DNA of 64,000 nucleotides from Paeniglutamicibacter sulfureus (GTDB lineage Bacteria > Actinomycetota > Actinomycetes > Actinomycetales > Micrococcaceae), in assembly GCF_030512175.1 (NCBI RefSeq), contig NZ_JAULBL010000002.1, positions 2,044,149 to 2,108,148 on the forward strand, read 5' to 3'. Shown piece by piece: positions 37,472 through 46,392 of this stretch. Every line of letters begins with the position of its first letter. Position 1 is the stretch's first letter. Below the pieces are notes generated by a model. It searched no databases. It saw only the letters and a program-made list of their open reading frames with translations, and was not told the DNA's origin. The translations under genes and the position numbers were made by a program.

Positions 37472-38638
37472 ATGCGTATCCTTCACACCTCCGATTGGCA
37501 CCTTGGCCGCTCCTTCCACGGGGCCTCGCTGCTTGGGGCCCAACGTGAATTCGTGGACCGGCTCATCGCCACCATCGAGACCGAGAAGGTGGACGTGCTG
37601 CTGGTCTCCGGGGACGTGTATGACCGGGCGCTGCCTGGGGTGGACGCGGTGAAATTGTTCGACGAATCCCTGGTCCGGCTGCGCGCCACCGGGGTGCAGA
37701 TGGTCATCACCAGCGGCAACCACGACTCGGCCCTGCGCCTGGGCTTCGGCTCCGCGCTGCTCGAACACGCCGGGCTGCACCTGCGCACCTCCCTGGCCGA
37801 GATCGATCGGCCGGCGATCTTCGACGGGGAGGGCTTCGAGGTTGCCGTCTACGGCCTGCCCTACCTGGAACCGCGCATGGTCGCCGAGCCCCTGGGCGTC
37901 ACCGAACCCGGACACCCTCCGGTCATCCGCGCGGCACTGGACAAGGTGCGCACGGACCTGGCCGCACGGCAGGAGGCGGCAAGCCATCCGGTGCACCCCG
38001 TTGTGCTGGCGCACGTCTTTGCCGCCGGTGGTGCCTCCTCGGACTCGGAGCGTGAGCTGAGCATCGGCGGGCTGGACATCGTGCCCACCTCCCACTTCGC
38101 AGACTTCACCTACGCGGCCCTGGGCCACTTGCACGGTCGGCAGCAACTGGCCGAACACATCCGCTATTCCGGATCCCCGATCCCGTATTCCTTCTCCGAG
38201 GCCGGGCACCGCAAGGGCGCCTGGCTGCTGGACATCGGCCCCGAGGGGCTGGGCGAGGTGCGCGGCATCGACTGGCCCGCGGCCAAGGAGCTGCGCATCC
38301 TCAAGGGCAAGATCGACGACCTGCTCACCGCCGACCAATACGCCTCGGCGCAGGATGCCTGGTGCCAAGTCACCCTGACCGACACGCACCGCCCCGCCGA
38401 TGCCATGGAACGCCTGCGCGGGCGCTTCCCCGACACCCTGGTGCTGAACTTCGAACCCGTGGACCGGCCGGTGGACGAACACGATTCCTACGCCGACCGG
38501 CTGGCGGCAGCCGCTTCCCCCGTGGAGGTCTGCGCCGGATTCGTCGACCACGTGAGGTTGCGGCCGCTCAACGATGCCGAGAAAGACCTGGTGGCTTCCG
38601 TGCTGGTCCAGATGCGCAGCGAGAAGGTGCAGGCATGA
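37472..38638 (+). CDS. sbcD: Exonuclease SbcD (Mre11-like), 388 aa
   Basis: SbcD is the nuclease subunit of SbcCD, which cuts hairpins and processes DNA ends. Phosphoesterase motifs are in order: HTSDWHLGRSF near residue 5, LVSGDVYDRA near 45, ITSGNHDSALRLGFG near 77, VLAHVFAAGG near 180 and YAALGHLHGRQ near 212. Length is typical. ATG at 37472 follows TAGTGT by 7 nt, suggesting a leaderless transcript. The stop overlaps the sbcC ATG by 4 nt. Confidence 0.95.
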   Translation: MRILHTSDWHLGRSFHGASLLGAQREFVDRLIATIETEKVDVLLVSGDVYDRALPGVDAVKLFDESLVRLRATGVQMVITSGNHDSALRLGFGSALLEHAGLHLRTSLAEIDRPAIFDGEGFEVAVYGLPYLEPRMVAEPLGVTEPGHPPVIRAALDKVRTDLAARQEAASHPVHPVVLAHVFAAGGASSDSERELSIGGLDIVPTSHFADFTYAALGHLHGRQQLAEHIRYSGSPIPYSFSEAGHRKGAWLLDIGPEGLGEVRGIDWPAAKELRILKGKIDDLLTADQYASAQDAWCQVTLTDTHRPADAMERLRGRFPDTLVLNFEPVDRPVDEHDSYADRLAAAASPVEVCAGFVDHVRLRPLNDAEKDLVASVLVQMRSEKVQA

Positions 38639-41600
38639 GGGTCCATGCACTGCAGATCGAGGCCTTCGGCCCGTTCGCCAAGCGCGCGTCCATCGACTTC
38701 GACGCGCTCTCCGAGGCGGGGATCTTCCTGCTCAACGGGGAGACCGGCGCGGGGAAGACCAGCGTGCTCGACGGGATCTGCTACGCGCTCTACGGCTCCC
38801 TGCCCGGGGTGCGCCAGGGCAGCAAGTCGCTGCGCAGCGACCACGCGGGCCCCACAGCTGTCCCGGAAGTCATCTGCGAGTTCTCCACCGGAGGCCGGCG
38901 CTTCGAGGTCACCCGCTCCCCGGCATGGGAGCGGCCCTCGACGCGAAGCAAGAACGGCTTCACCACCGCGCAGGCCCAATCCCGGCTGCGCGAGCGCATC
39001 GACGGGGCGTGGATCGAGAAATCCACCCGCAACGACGAGGTCGGACACGTCCTGGCCGAGATCCTGGGCCTGGACAAGGAGCAATTCACCAAGGTCGCGA
39101 TGCTGCCCCAGGGCGCCTTCGCCGCGTTCCTGCGCGCCAAGGACAAGGACCGCGAAGACCTGCTGCGTTCGCTCTTCGACACCAGCGAATACGCCATGAC
39201 CGAGCGGATCCTGGGCGAGCGCCTCAACGCCGCCCGCGCGGAGGCAGAGGACGCCGAACGCGCCCGTGCCACGACCCTCGAAACCCTTCTCAACGACGCA
39301 ACCTCCACGCTCTACGGGGACGAAGACCCTGAGGCAGACGGTGAACCCGGCGAGGGCCGGACCGGACTCCCGCAGGAGGCCCGCGACCACCTGGACGCGA
39401 GGGAAAGCCATGAACTCGGTGAATTGCTGCGCCGGCGCGTGGCGCAGCTGCGTTCCGGGCTCGAGCTGGCACGAACGGGTGCCGATGCCGAACTCACCAC
39501 CGCGCAGAAAACCCGGACGGCCCTGGAAGACCGGGCCACCAGGCACCGGCAGCTGGCGGAACTGGGGACCCTGCGCACCGCCCACGAAGCCCGCGCCGAG
39601 CACATCGCCGACCTCGGGGCGCTGCTGGAGGCCGACGCCCGCGCCGTCGGACTGCTGCCCTACCACCAGCAACTTTCCGACGCCCGGGCCAAGGCGGACG
39701 CGGCGCACCACCGGCTCGTCGCCGCGGCTTCCGCGGTGGACACCGGCGAGGCCCACGAGTCCCTGGTGGCCCAGGACGCGGGAATCGACGCCCTGCTGGA
39801 GCTCTCGCGCGCCACCGATCCCGATCCGCAGGTGCTGGTGGTGCTCGGCGGCCATGCGGCCGAGGCCTCAAAGGCCTCCCGTGCCGCCGCCGCCCTCATC
39901 GAGGCGGCGCTGCCGGAGGAAGCCGAACTCAAAGAGGTCCGGCGCGGCATCCTGGCGCTGAAGGCCGAGATTGACACCGGTACCGCCAAACAGTCAGGAC
40001 GCGCCGGGCGCATCGGGGAAATCGCGGAAGGACTTCCGGAACTGCGCACCCGGCACGGGGAACTCGCGGCCCTGGCCGAATCCGCCGGCACGCTGGAGGC
40101 CGCGGTCCGGAGCGCCACCGAACGCCGCGACGCGGTGCTCGCCCGAACCCGGGCGGAAAAGGCGCAGGCAACCGCACACACCACCTGGAACGCTTCCCGC
40201 ACGCAAACACTGGAAGCCCGCGAGCGTGTCGCTCAGCTGGTCGCACTGCGCCTGGAACAGTCGGCCGCGGCACTGGCACAGGAGCTCATCGACGGGGAAG
40301 CGTGCCTGGTCTGCGGGTCCACCGCCCATCCGGAACCCGCCTCCCTGCCAGAAGGAGAGTTCGTTTCCGCCCAAGACATCGAGGCGGCCCAGGGCTTGTT
40401 GGCCCAGGCCGAGAAGGCCGAGGACAAGCACAAGACCGCCCTCGAGAAGGCCAACCAGGTGCTGGACGTCTCGCGCGGCAGGATTGGCGAGCTGGGCGCG
40501 GAAGATGCAGCGGCCGAACTCGCAGCGGCGACCGAGGCGCATGCCAAGGCGACGGCCTCCGGCGCCGAGGCCGCCGCCGCGCAGGGGACGCTGCAGCAAG
40601 CCGAGACCGAGCTGGAAATCCTGAAGGAAGCCCAGACGAAGACCGCCACGGAGTTGGAGGTGGCCGCAGCGCGGCAGCAAGCCGAGGAAGCCAGGGCACT
40701 GAAACTGGAGGCGCGCCTGGCCAAGCTGGGCAGGGACGGCCAGAGCCTGGCAGAACGCCACGTGATCCTGGGCTCGGCCGCTACCGCGCTGGAAACCTTG
40801 TCCGCCGCGCTCCACGCGAGTACGAACGCGGCCGCCAATCTGGAGGCCTCCACCGGGCAGTGGGCGGAAAAACTTGCAGGCATCGGCGTCGCGGACACTG
40901 CCGCTTGGAAGGAACTGCTACTGGACGATGCCCGGCGCGCGGCCGAACAGCAAACCGTTCGTTCGCACAACGACGAGGCCGTGCGCATCAAGACGCTCGC
41001 CGAGGCTCCGGGCATCGAGCTCGCCCGCACCGAGGCTGCCAACGGCATCGAGACGCCCGGCGAGCATGAACACGCCGCCGCGCACCAGGCCGTGGTCGAC
41101 ACCGCCGCGGCCCGCGACCGGTTGCTGGCCCGCGACGCCGTGCTCACCAGCTACGCCGCGCGGCTGGAGGCGGCGCTCGGGAAGCTCGCCACGCTTGCGA
41201 TGGAGGCCGGTCCGGTGCTCGAGCGCTACGCCACGCTGAAGTCCATCGCCGAGCTGGCCCGCGGTGCGGGGGAGAACCGGCTGAAGATGACGCTGAGCAC
41301 CTACGTGCTCGCCGCCCGGCTGGAATCCGTCGCCCTTGCGGCCACGGCGCGCCTGCTGGTGATGACGGGCCAGCGTTACTCGCTGGTCCACGACGACACC
41401 CCGAGGGGGAACAACAAGTCGGGCCTGGGCCTGCAGATCCTGGATTCGTGGACCGGGGTCAAGCGCGACACCCAGACCCTCTCGGGCGGGGAGTCCTTCA
41501 TGGCTTCGCTCTCGCTCGCACTCGGATTGGCGGATGTGATCCAGCAGCAAAGCGGAGGCATCGACATCGAGACCCTCTTCGTCGACGAGGGCTTCGGCTC

Positions 41601-41775
41601 GCTGGACGGCGAAACCCTGGAACAGGTCATGGACGCACTGGAAATGTTGCGCAGCGGCGGGCGGGTCATTGGGGTGGTTTCACACGTGGCCGAGATGAAG
41701 CAGCGCATTGCCACCCGGTTGAACGTCCACAAGGGACGCAACGGCTCGACCGTCTCGCTGCAGATCGGTGTGTGA
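38635..41775 (+). CDS. sbcC: SbcC, SMC-like ATPase subunit (Rad50-like), 1046 aa
   Basis: SbcC is the ATPase of the SbcCD nuclease. Walker A is NGETGAGKTSVLDG near residue 35; the two long Ala/Glu-rich coiled coils flank a zinc hook with Cys557 and Cys560 (ACLVCGSTAHP). The C-terminal head has the signature LSGGESF near 950, and Walker B ETLFVDEGFGSLD near 980. The size matches the family. It is coupled to sbcD by an ATGA overlap. The hook sequence CLVCG has the expected CxxC form, so dimerisation through zinc is likely. Confidence 0.96.
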   Translation: MRVHALQIEAFGPFAKRASIDFDALSEAGIFLLNGETGAGKTSVLDGICYALYGSLPGVRQGSKSLRSDHAGPTAVPEVICEFSTGGRRFEVTRSPAWERPSTRSKNGFTTAQAQSRLRERIDGAWIEKSTRNDEVGHVLAEILGLDKEQFTKVAMLPQGAFAAFLRAKDKDREDLLRSLFDTSEYAMTERILGERLNAARAEAEDAERARATTLETLLNDATSTLYGDEDPEADGEPGEGRTGLPQEARDHLDARESHELGELLRRRVAQLRSGLELARTGADAELTTAQKTRTALEDRATRHRQLAELGTLRTAHEARAEHIADLGALLEADARAVGLLPYHQQLSDARAKADAAHHRLVAAASAVDTGEAHESLVAQDAGIDALLELSRATDPDPQVLVVLGGHAAEASKASRAAAALIEAALPEEAELKEVRRGILALKAEIDTGTAKQSGRAGRIGEIAEGLPELRTRHGELAALAESAGTLEAAVRSATERRDAVLARTRAEKAQATAHTTWNASRTQTLEARERVAQLVALRLEQSAAALAQELIDGEACLVCGSTAHPEPASLPEGEFVSAQDIEAAQGLLAQAEKAEDKHKTALEKANQVLDVSRGRIGELGAEDAAAELAAATEAHAKATASGAEAAAAQGTLQQAETELEILKEAQTKTATELEVAAARQQAEEARALKLEARLAKLGRDGQSLAERHVILGSAATALETLSAALHASTNAAANLEASTGQWAEKLAGIGVADTAAWKELLLDDARRAAEQQTVRSHNDEAVRIKTLAEAPGIELARTEAANGIETPGEHEHAAAHQAVVDTAAARDRLLARDAVLTSYAARLEAALGKLATLAMEAGPVLERYATLKSIAELARGAGENRLKMTLSTYVLAARLESVALAATARLLVMTGQRYSLVHDDTPRGNNKSGLGLQILDSWTGVKRDTQTLSGGESFMASLSLALGLADVIQQQSGGIDIETLFVDEGFGSLDGETLEQVMDALEMLRSGGRVIGVVSHVAEMKQRIATRLNVHKGRNGSTVSLQIGV

Positions 41776-41882
41776 GCACGGTCCTTGCGGTGCTCGGATA
41801 GACTGATTGATGTTTGTACAGGGTTCTGTGTAGCGGGAGGCAGGGACGCTACACGCATGTAAGTGGAGTACCCGGCATCGCC

Positions 41883-43151
41883 ATGACCAACACTGTTCCC
41901 AACAAGTCCACTGCCCCTTCGCCCTATGCGGCGCTTCCCCCGCTCGTCGGCTGGGCCTTTTTCCCGCTGGGCTTCTTTGCCCGCCTGCCCCTTGCCATGC
42001 TGACCATCGGCTCGATGACCCTGCTGATCGATTCGACTGGCTCCTATGCCGCCGGCGGCATGGCCGCCGCCATGGTGGGTCTCGGCTCGGCAGTGGGTGG
42101 CCCTACCATCGGCTATCTCTCCGACCGCCTGGGCCAGCGCCGCGTGCTGCTGCCCGTCGCCGTGCTCCAGACAATCTTCATCACCGCACTGCTGTGGTTC
42201 GGCGGTGCCGGAGAGCTGGCGCCGTTGGGTGTCATCGTGCTTCTGGCGGTCCTCGCTGGGGCCTCCGGCCCGCAGGTCGGACCGTTGGCCCGCGTGCGCT
42301 GGATGGCGCTGACCCGAAAGCGAGACACCGGTGGACGCGAACTTTCGGCAGCGCTGAGCTACGAGTCGATGGTCGACGAGCTGGGCTTCGTGCTCGGCCC
42401 GGCAGCCGTGGGACTCTTCGCCGCACTGGTCGCCCCCTGGCTCCCGCTGGCCATCGCCGCGGTGCTGACCCTGGTGCTGGTGCCGCTCTTTGCCGTGCAC
42501 CGCACCGAAAAGGCCGTCGTGCCGGCGGTGAAGAACGCCGTGAAAGTCAGGCTCACCGCGCACCAGCTGACCGGAATCTCCTTCGCGGTCATCGGGATGA
42601 TCGGCATGGGCACCTTCTTCGGTTCCAGCGCCGCCGGCACCCTGGCATTCGCCGGGGCCTTGGGCAACGCGAACATCGGCGGACTGCTGTACGCGGCGGT
42701 CGGGTTCACCTCCGCCATTGCCGCGCTCTCGGTGGCGTTCTGGCCCAGCGGGTGGCCGCAGGCCAGCCGCTGGCTTGCTGCGTCGATCTTCATGGTCCCG
42801 GCGGCCCTGGCGCTGCAACTGCCCGGGGAACTGGGCCCGATGATCGCCGCACTGCTGGTGGTGGGCATCCCGGTTGGCCCGGTCCTGGTCACCATCTTCA
42901 CCCTCGGTGGGGAAATCGCGCCGCGGGCACGCCTCTCCACGGTGATGACCCTGCTGTCTTCCGGCATCGTGGTGGGCACCGCGATCGGCAACTCCCTGGC
43001 CGGACTGCTGGCCGATGCGTACGGCTATGCGGGTGCGTATGCAGTGGCCGCAGGCGCGGCCGGACTGCTCCTGCTCGCCGGCGTTGCCATGGCGATCCTG
43101 CGCGCGGCCCAACGCAGGTCGATGATGCGCGGCACCGGCCCGCGTTCCTAG
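41883..43151 (+). CDS. MFS transporter, 422 aa
   Basis: This is a twelve-span major facilitator, drug-efflux-like. The loop between spans 2 and 3 reads GYLSDRLGQRR, the MFS motif A (GxLxDRxGRR) position. The second half has a similar but weaker segment. About 30 hydrophilic residues precede the first span. The ATG at 41883 is chosen because upstream in-frame sequence is poor. TAGACT at 41799-41804 could start a transcript, with a 7-codon frame (MFVQGSV) at 41810-41833 in between. No substrate can be named. A hairpin terminator follows. Confidence 0.85.
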   Translation: MTNTVPNKSTAPSPYAALPPLVGWAFFPLGFFARLPLAMLTIGSMTLLIDSTGSYAAGGMAAAMVGLGSAVGGPTIGYLSDRLGQRRVLLPVAVLQTIFITALLWFGGAGELAPLGVIVLLAVLAGASGPQVGPLARVRWMALTRKRDTGGRELSAALSYESMVDELGFVLGPAAVGLFAALVAPWLPLAIAAVLTLVLVPLFAVHRTEKAVVPAVKNAVKVRLTAHQLTGISFAVIGMIGMGTFFGSSAAGTLAFAGALGNANIGGLLYAAVGFTSAIAALSVAFWPSGWPQASRWLAASIFMVPAALALQLPGELGPMIAALLVVGIPVGPVLVTIFTLGGEIAPRARLSTVMTLLSSGIVVGTAIGNSLAGLLADAYGYAGAYAVAAGAAGLLLLAGVAMAILRAAQRRSMMRGTGPRS

Positions 43152-43173
43152 GACCGGAGCCGTAAACGAAAAA

Positions 43174-43218
43174 GAGGGTGGTGTTTCGGATGGAAAATCC
43201 TTCCGAACCACCACCCTC
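43174..43218. terminator. 17-bp hairpin between convergent MFS and IclR genes
   Basis: Arms 43174-43190 and 43202-43218 pair over 17 positions with one mismatch and an 11-base loop. An A-rich run precedes it (TTT equivalent on the minus strand), so it probably ends the IclR transcript and also the MFS transcript. Confidence 0.75.
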
Positions 43219-43237
43219 CGTCGTGGGCCCCTTGGTG

Positions 43238-43954
43238 TCAGCCGAGCTCGGCTTCGATGGCGCGGGCAGCGGCCTTCAACCGTTCACCGATGGCGGCAAC
43301 CTCGTTTTGCCGGGACCCGGTGCTGTAGACGACGGCAACCGCCGCCGGCAGCTGCCCCGGCACCGTGACGGGCGCCGCCACCGAGGACAGACCGGGAATG
43401 ACCTCGTCGATGCTGGTGGCGTAGCCCAGGGCACGGGCCTCGGAGGCGATCTTCCGGTACGGTGTTTCGTGCTTCAGCGCCGCCCACTGCTCCTCGGTGA
43501 GCGTTGACTGCATGGCAATGCCCGGGGCCCCGTGCCCGAAGGGATGGCGGGAGCCCGGGCGCTGCACCACCGCGGCGTGCACGTGGCGCGGCTCCACCGT
43601 GACCAGCGTGGTGCAGTCGGGCTGGTCCCACACGGCAATGAAGGCGCACATCTTCAACTCATTGGCCAGGAGCGTCAGCTCCGGAAGCGCCGCGCTCTGC
43701 AGGTCCCGTTGCACGCTGCTTGCCAGCACGGCAAGACCCGGGGCGCCGTGCACCCGGCCGGACTCGTCGCGGGTGACCAGTCGGTGGGATTCCAGGGTGC
43801 GCAGGATCCGGTAGGCGATCGAGCGGTGCACGCCAAGATCCTCGGCGAGCTCGGCAATGGTCATGGGCCCGTTGGCCTCGGCAAGGATCTCCAGCATGCG
43901 GATGCCGCGGGAGAGTGTTTGTGATGCCGGTGCGGTGGTGCTGGTGGCGGTCAT
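43238..43954 (-). CDS. IclR-family transcriptional regulator, 238 aa
   Basis: A winged helix (residues ~12-70, LSRGIRMLEILAEANGPMTIAEL then LGVHRSIAYRILRTLE) is followed by the IclR effector domain (~80-238; PGLSSVAAPVTVPGQLPAAVAVV). IclR proteins often control aromatic catabolism, and this one diverges from hpaC-hpaB, so 4-hydroxyphenylacetate or a metabolite is a plausible ligand. The ATG at 43954 has only a weak GAAGGA well upstream. The 180-bp divergent region carries GAAC/GTTC half-sites that could be its operator. Confidence 0.88.
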   Translation of the reverse strand: MTATSTTAPASQTLSRGIRMLEILAEANGPMTIAELAEDLGVHRSIAYRILRTLESHRLVTRDESGRVHGAPGLAVLASSVQRDLQSAALPELTLLANELKMCAFIAVWDQPDCTTLVTVEPRHVHAAVVQRPGSRHPFGHGAPGIAMQSTLTEEQWAALKHETPYRKIASEARALGYATSIDEVIPGLSSVAAPVTVPGQLPAAVAVVYSTGSRQNEVAAIGERLKAAARAIEAELG

Positions 43955-44058
43955 GGGGGCCGGTGCCGTCCTTCGGTGGGTTGGCGCCGCGTGGCGCTGC
44001 CCGTGGGGGTTGTGGGTCAACCCGCGCTGGGTTATGGTGCAAATACTATTCTTTATTG

Positions 44059-44082
44059 GAACTGCTCGTTCGATATTAGAAC
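44059..44082 (+). promoter_or_regulatory. GAAC/GTTC repeats, candidate IclR operator
   Basis: GAAC (44059-44062), GTTC (44068-44071) and GAAC (44079-44082) alternate with spacings of 5 and 7 bases, inside the AT-rich middle of the region between the IclR gene and hpaC. TACTAT upstream and TAGTAT on the other strand are candidate -10 elements. Confidence 0.5.
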
Positions 44083-44134
44083 ATTTGCCGCGTGAATGCG
44101 AGGGGCCGGCGGGAATGGGAAGCAGGAGCACGCC

Positions 44135-44674
44135 ATGATCGTCCCGGGCAAGGACGAAATTGCCGAGGGTGGCGTTCCGCGCCGGATCGATGCCTCCACG
44201 TTGCCACATTTCCGCGGCAGCCTGGGTCGTTTTGCCACCGGCGTGGCCATTGTGACCTTTGACGGACAAAGCAAGCGCCACGGGATCACGGTGAATTCGT
44301 TCACCTCTGTCTCCATGGACCCGCCCCTGGTGCTGGTTTCCATTGCCCGGTCCACGAAGGCCCACGATGAGCTGGCCAACCGGTCGTTCACGGTGAACAT
44401 CCTCGGCGCCGAGCAGATGGACCTTGCCCTGCATTTCGCCGGCCGCCCGAGCCACGATCCGGTCTGGATCGAGGGGGCCACGGCCCCGCGGCTCGCCGGC
44501 GTGCTCGCCTACTTCTCCTGCGCACCGTGGGCCGCCTACGACGGTGGTGACCACACGCTCTATCTGGGCGAGGTCCGCAACTTCAACTACCGCCGCGGCG
44601 ACGCGCTGGCCTTCGCCAATGGGTCCTTCACCACCATCCCCGAACGCCACCTGGGCGTCGAGGAACTGCTCTAG
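44135..44674 (+). CDS. hpaC: Flavin reductase, HpaC-like, 179 aa
   Basis: This is an NAD(P)H:flavin reductase domain protein that would supply reduced flavin to HpaB. The family pattern is clear: FRGSLGRFATGVAIVTF near residue 25, HGITVNSFTSVSMDPPLVLVS (divided here as HGITVNSFTSVS and DPPLVLVSIARSTKAH near 50-70), and the C-terminal YLGEVRNF segment near 147. AGGAG lies 7 nt before ATG 44135. It is 49 nt upstream of hpaB on the same strand. Naming relies on the partner; the flavin reductase superfamily itself is general. Confidence 0.85.
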   Translation: MIVPGKDEIAEGGVPRRIDASTLPHFRGSLGRFATGVAIVTFDGQSKRHGITVNSFTSVSMDPPLVLVSIARSTKAHDELANRSFTVNILGAEQMDLALHFAGRPSHDPVWIEGATAPRLAGVLAYFSCAPWAAYDGGDHTLYLGEVRNFNYRRGDALAFANGSFTTIPERHLGVEELL

Positions 44675-44723
44675 TCCACCGCCGATCCGGAAGCACCGCC
44701 ACTACTCAAGAGGGGTCTTGAAC

Positions 44724-46174
44724 ATGGGAATCAGAACCGGGGCGCAGTTCCTGGCCAAGCTGGACGCGATGCGTCCGCACCTGGTCATCGACGGGGAGGT
44801 GGTCTCCGAAAACCTCACCCGGCACCCGGCCTTCAGGCAGCTGGCGCTCACTTACGCGAAACTCTTTGACATGCAACACGACCCGGCCCACCGGGACGCG
44901 CTGACCTACGAATCGCCCACCACCGGGGACCTGGTCAATGCCTCTTTCCTGGTGCCGCGCACGCCGCAGGACCTGGCCCGGCGGCGGGCGGCGACAGCCA
45001 CCTGGTCCGAGTATTCCAACGGCTTCCTGGGCCGGACCGCCGACTACATGAACGCCGCCCTCACCGCCCTGTCCACCGCCAAGACGTTCTTCGCACAGGG
45101 CGACCCGGTCTTCGGGGAGCGCATCGAGGCCTACTACGAATACGCCCGCGAGAACGACCTCTTGGCCACGCACACCCTGATCCCACCCCAAGTCAACCGT
45201 TCGGTCTCCGGGTCCGAGCAGCTCGGTGGCCAACTCACCGCGCGCATTGTCGAGGAACGGGCGGACGGCATTGTCATCAGCGGTGCCCGGATGCTCGCCA
45301 CCGTCGCCCCGATCGCCGACGAGCTTCTGGTTTTTCCCTCCACCGTGCTGCGCGGCACCCCCGAGGACGCTCCCTATTCCTTTGCCGTGGCCGTGGCCAA
45401 CGACGCGCCCGGGTTGCGCTACCTCTGCCGCACCGGGCTGCACAACGGCGGCAACACGCATGACGAGCCGCTGGCCGCCCGCTTCGACGAGATCGACGCG
45501 GTGGTGGTGTTCGACGAGGTGTTCATCCCCAATGAGCGCATCTTCATGCTGGGGCGCCCGGAACTCTGCAACGCCTGGTATAGCGACACCGGAGCCGGCG
45601 CGTTGATGAGGCACCAGGTCGTCACCCGCACCGTCGCCAAGTCCGAGTTCTACCTGGGGCTGGCCTCGGAGATCGCCGGGGCCATTGGCATCGAGGGCTT
45701 TGCGCATATCCAGGAGGATCTGGCGGAGCTGATCCGCAACGTCGAGATCGGCAAGGCGCTGGTGGTCGCGGCCGAGGCGCAGGCGGCCCCCAGCGTTGAC
45801 GGGGTGCTGTTGCCGCATTGGGAAACGCTGAATGCCGCCCGCAACTGGTATCCGAAGATCTCCCAGCGCTTCCCGGAGATCATCCGGAAGTTCTGCGCTT
45901 CGGGCCTCATGGCGCTGCCCGGCGAAGCGGACCTGGAGGTTGCGACCGAGGATATCGCCAAATACCTGCAGGGCAAGTCCCTGACGGGGTCCGAGCGGAT
46001 CCGGCTGTTCAAGCTCGCCTACGACGCCTCGATCACCGGATTCTCCGGTCGCCAGGCACTCTATGAATACTTTTTTTCGGCGATCCCGTGCGCATGGCCG
46101 GAGCCATGGTGAACAGCTACGACCGCGAGCCGATGTGCCTGCGAGTGCGCGAATTCCTGGGCCGGGAGGATTGA
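44724..46174 (+). CDS. hpaB: 4-hydroxyphenylacetate 3-monooxygenase HpaB, frame interrupted near the C terminus
   Basis: HpaB uses reduced FAD and O2 to hydroxylate 4-hydroxyphenylacetate to 3,4-dihydroxyphenylacetate. Family landmarks include RTGAQFLAKLDAMRPHL at the N terminus, THTLIPPQVNRS near residue 150 and the AWYSDTGAGALMRHQVV region near 290. AGAGGGG precedes ATG 44724. The reading frame changes at seven T (46071-46077): the +0 frame ends at TGA 46110-46112 after 13 odd residues (462 aa). The +1-shifted frame continues as GDPVRMAGAMVNSYDREP to TGA 46174, the expected HpaB ending. One more T restores about 483 aa. Either a sequencing slip or a real frameshift. Confidence 0.83.
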
Positions 46175-46322
46175 GGAACCACCGCGGAAACGCCTTCGCC
46201 CAAGACGCCGGATTGCCGGCGCATCCGGCGCCGGACATTCCCCGCGCAAGGGGAGGAACAGCCGAGACCCAAATTGACGTGAGCGGAGTCACGATGATGG
46301 GTTACCATGGACAAAGCACTTT

Positions 46323-46340
46323 ACCGTCCGAACGGTCGGT
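46323..46340 (+). promoter_or_regulatory. TetR-type palindrome in the MHS transporter promoter
   Basis: ACCG-N-CCG-NN-CGG-N-CGGT at 46323-46340 is an 18-bp palindrome of the kind bound by TetR regulators. It sits directly before TATGAT (46340-46345), a good -10 element, so a bound repressor would block the promoter. No TetR gene is in the window. Confidence 0.55.
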
Positions 46341-46392
46341 ATGATGCCTACACTCGTCCACCGCACCTAGCACCGAACGCAGGAGTTCTCCC

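Noticed and set aside
43955-44134. Riboswitch or structured leader between IclR and hpaC
   Set aside because: No conserved stem arrangement seen; the region is better explained as a divergent promoter with operator sites.
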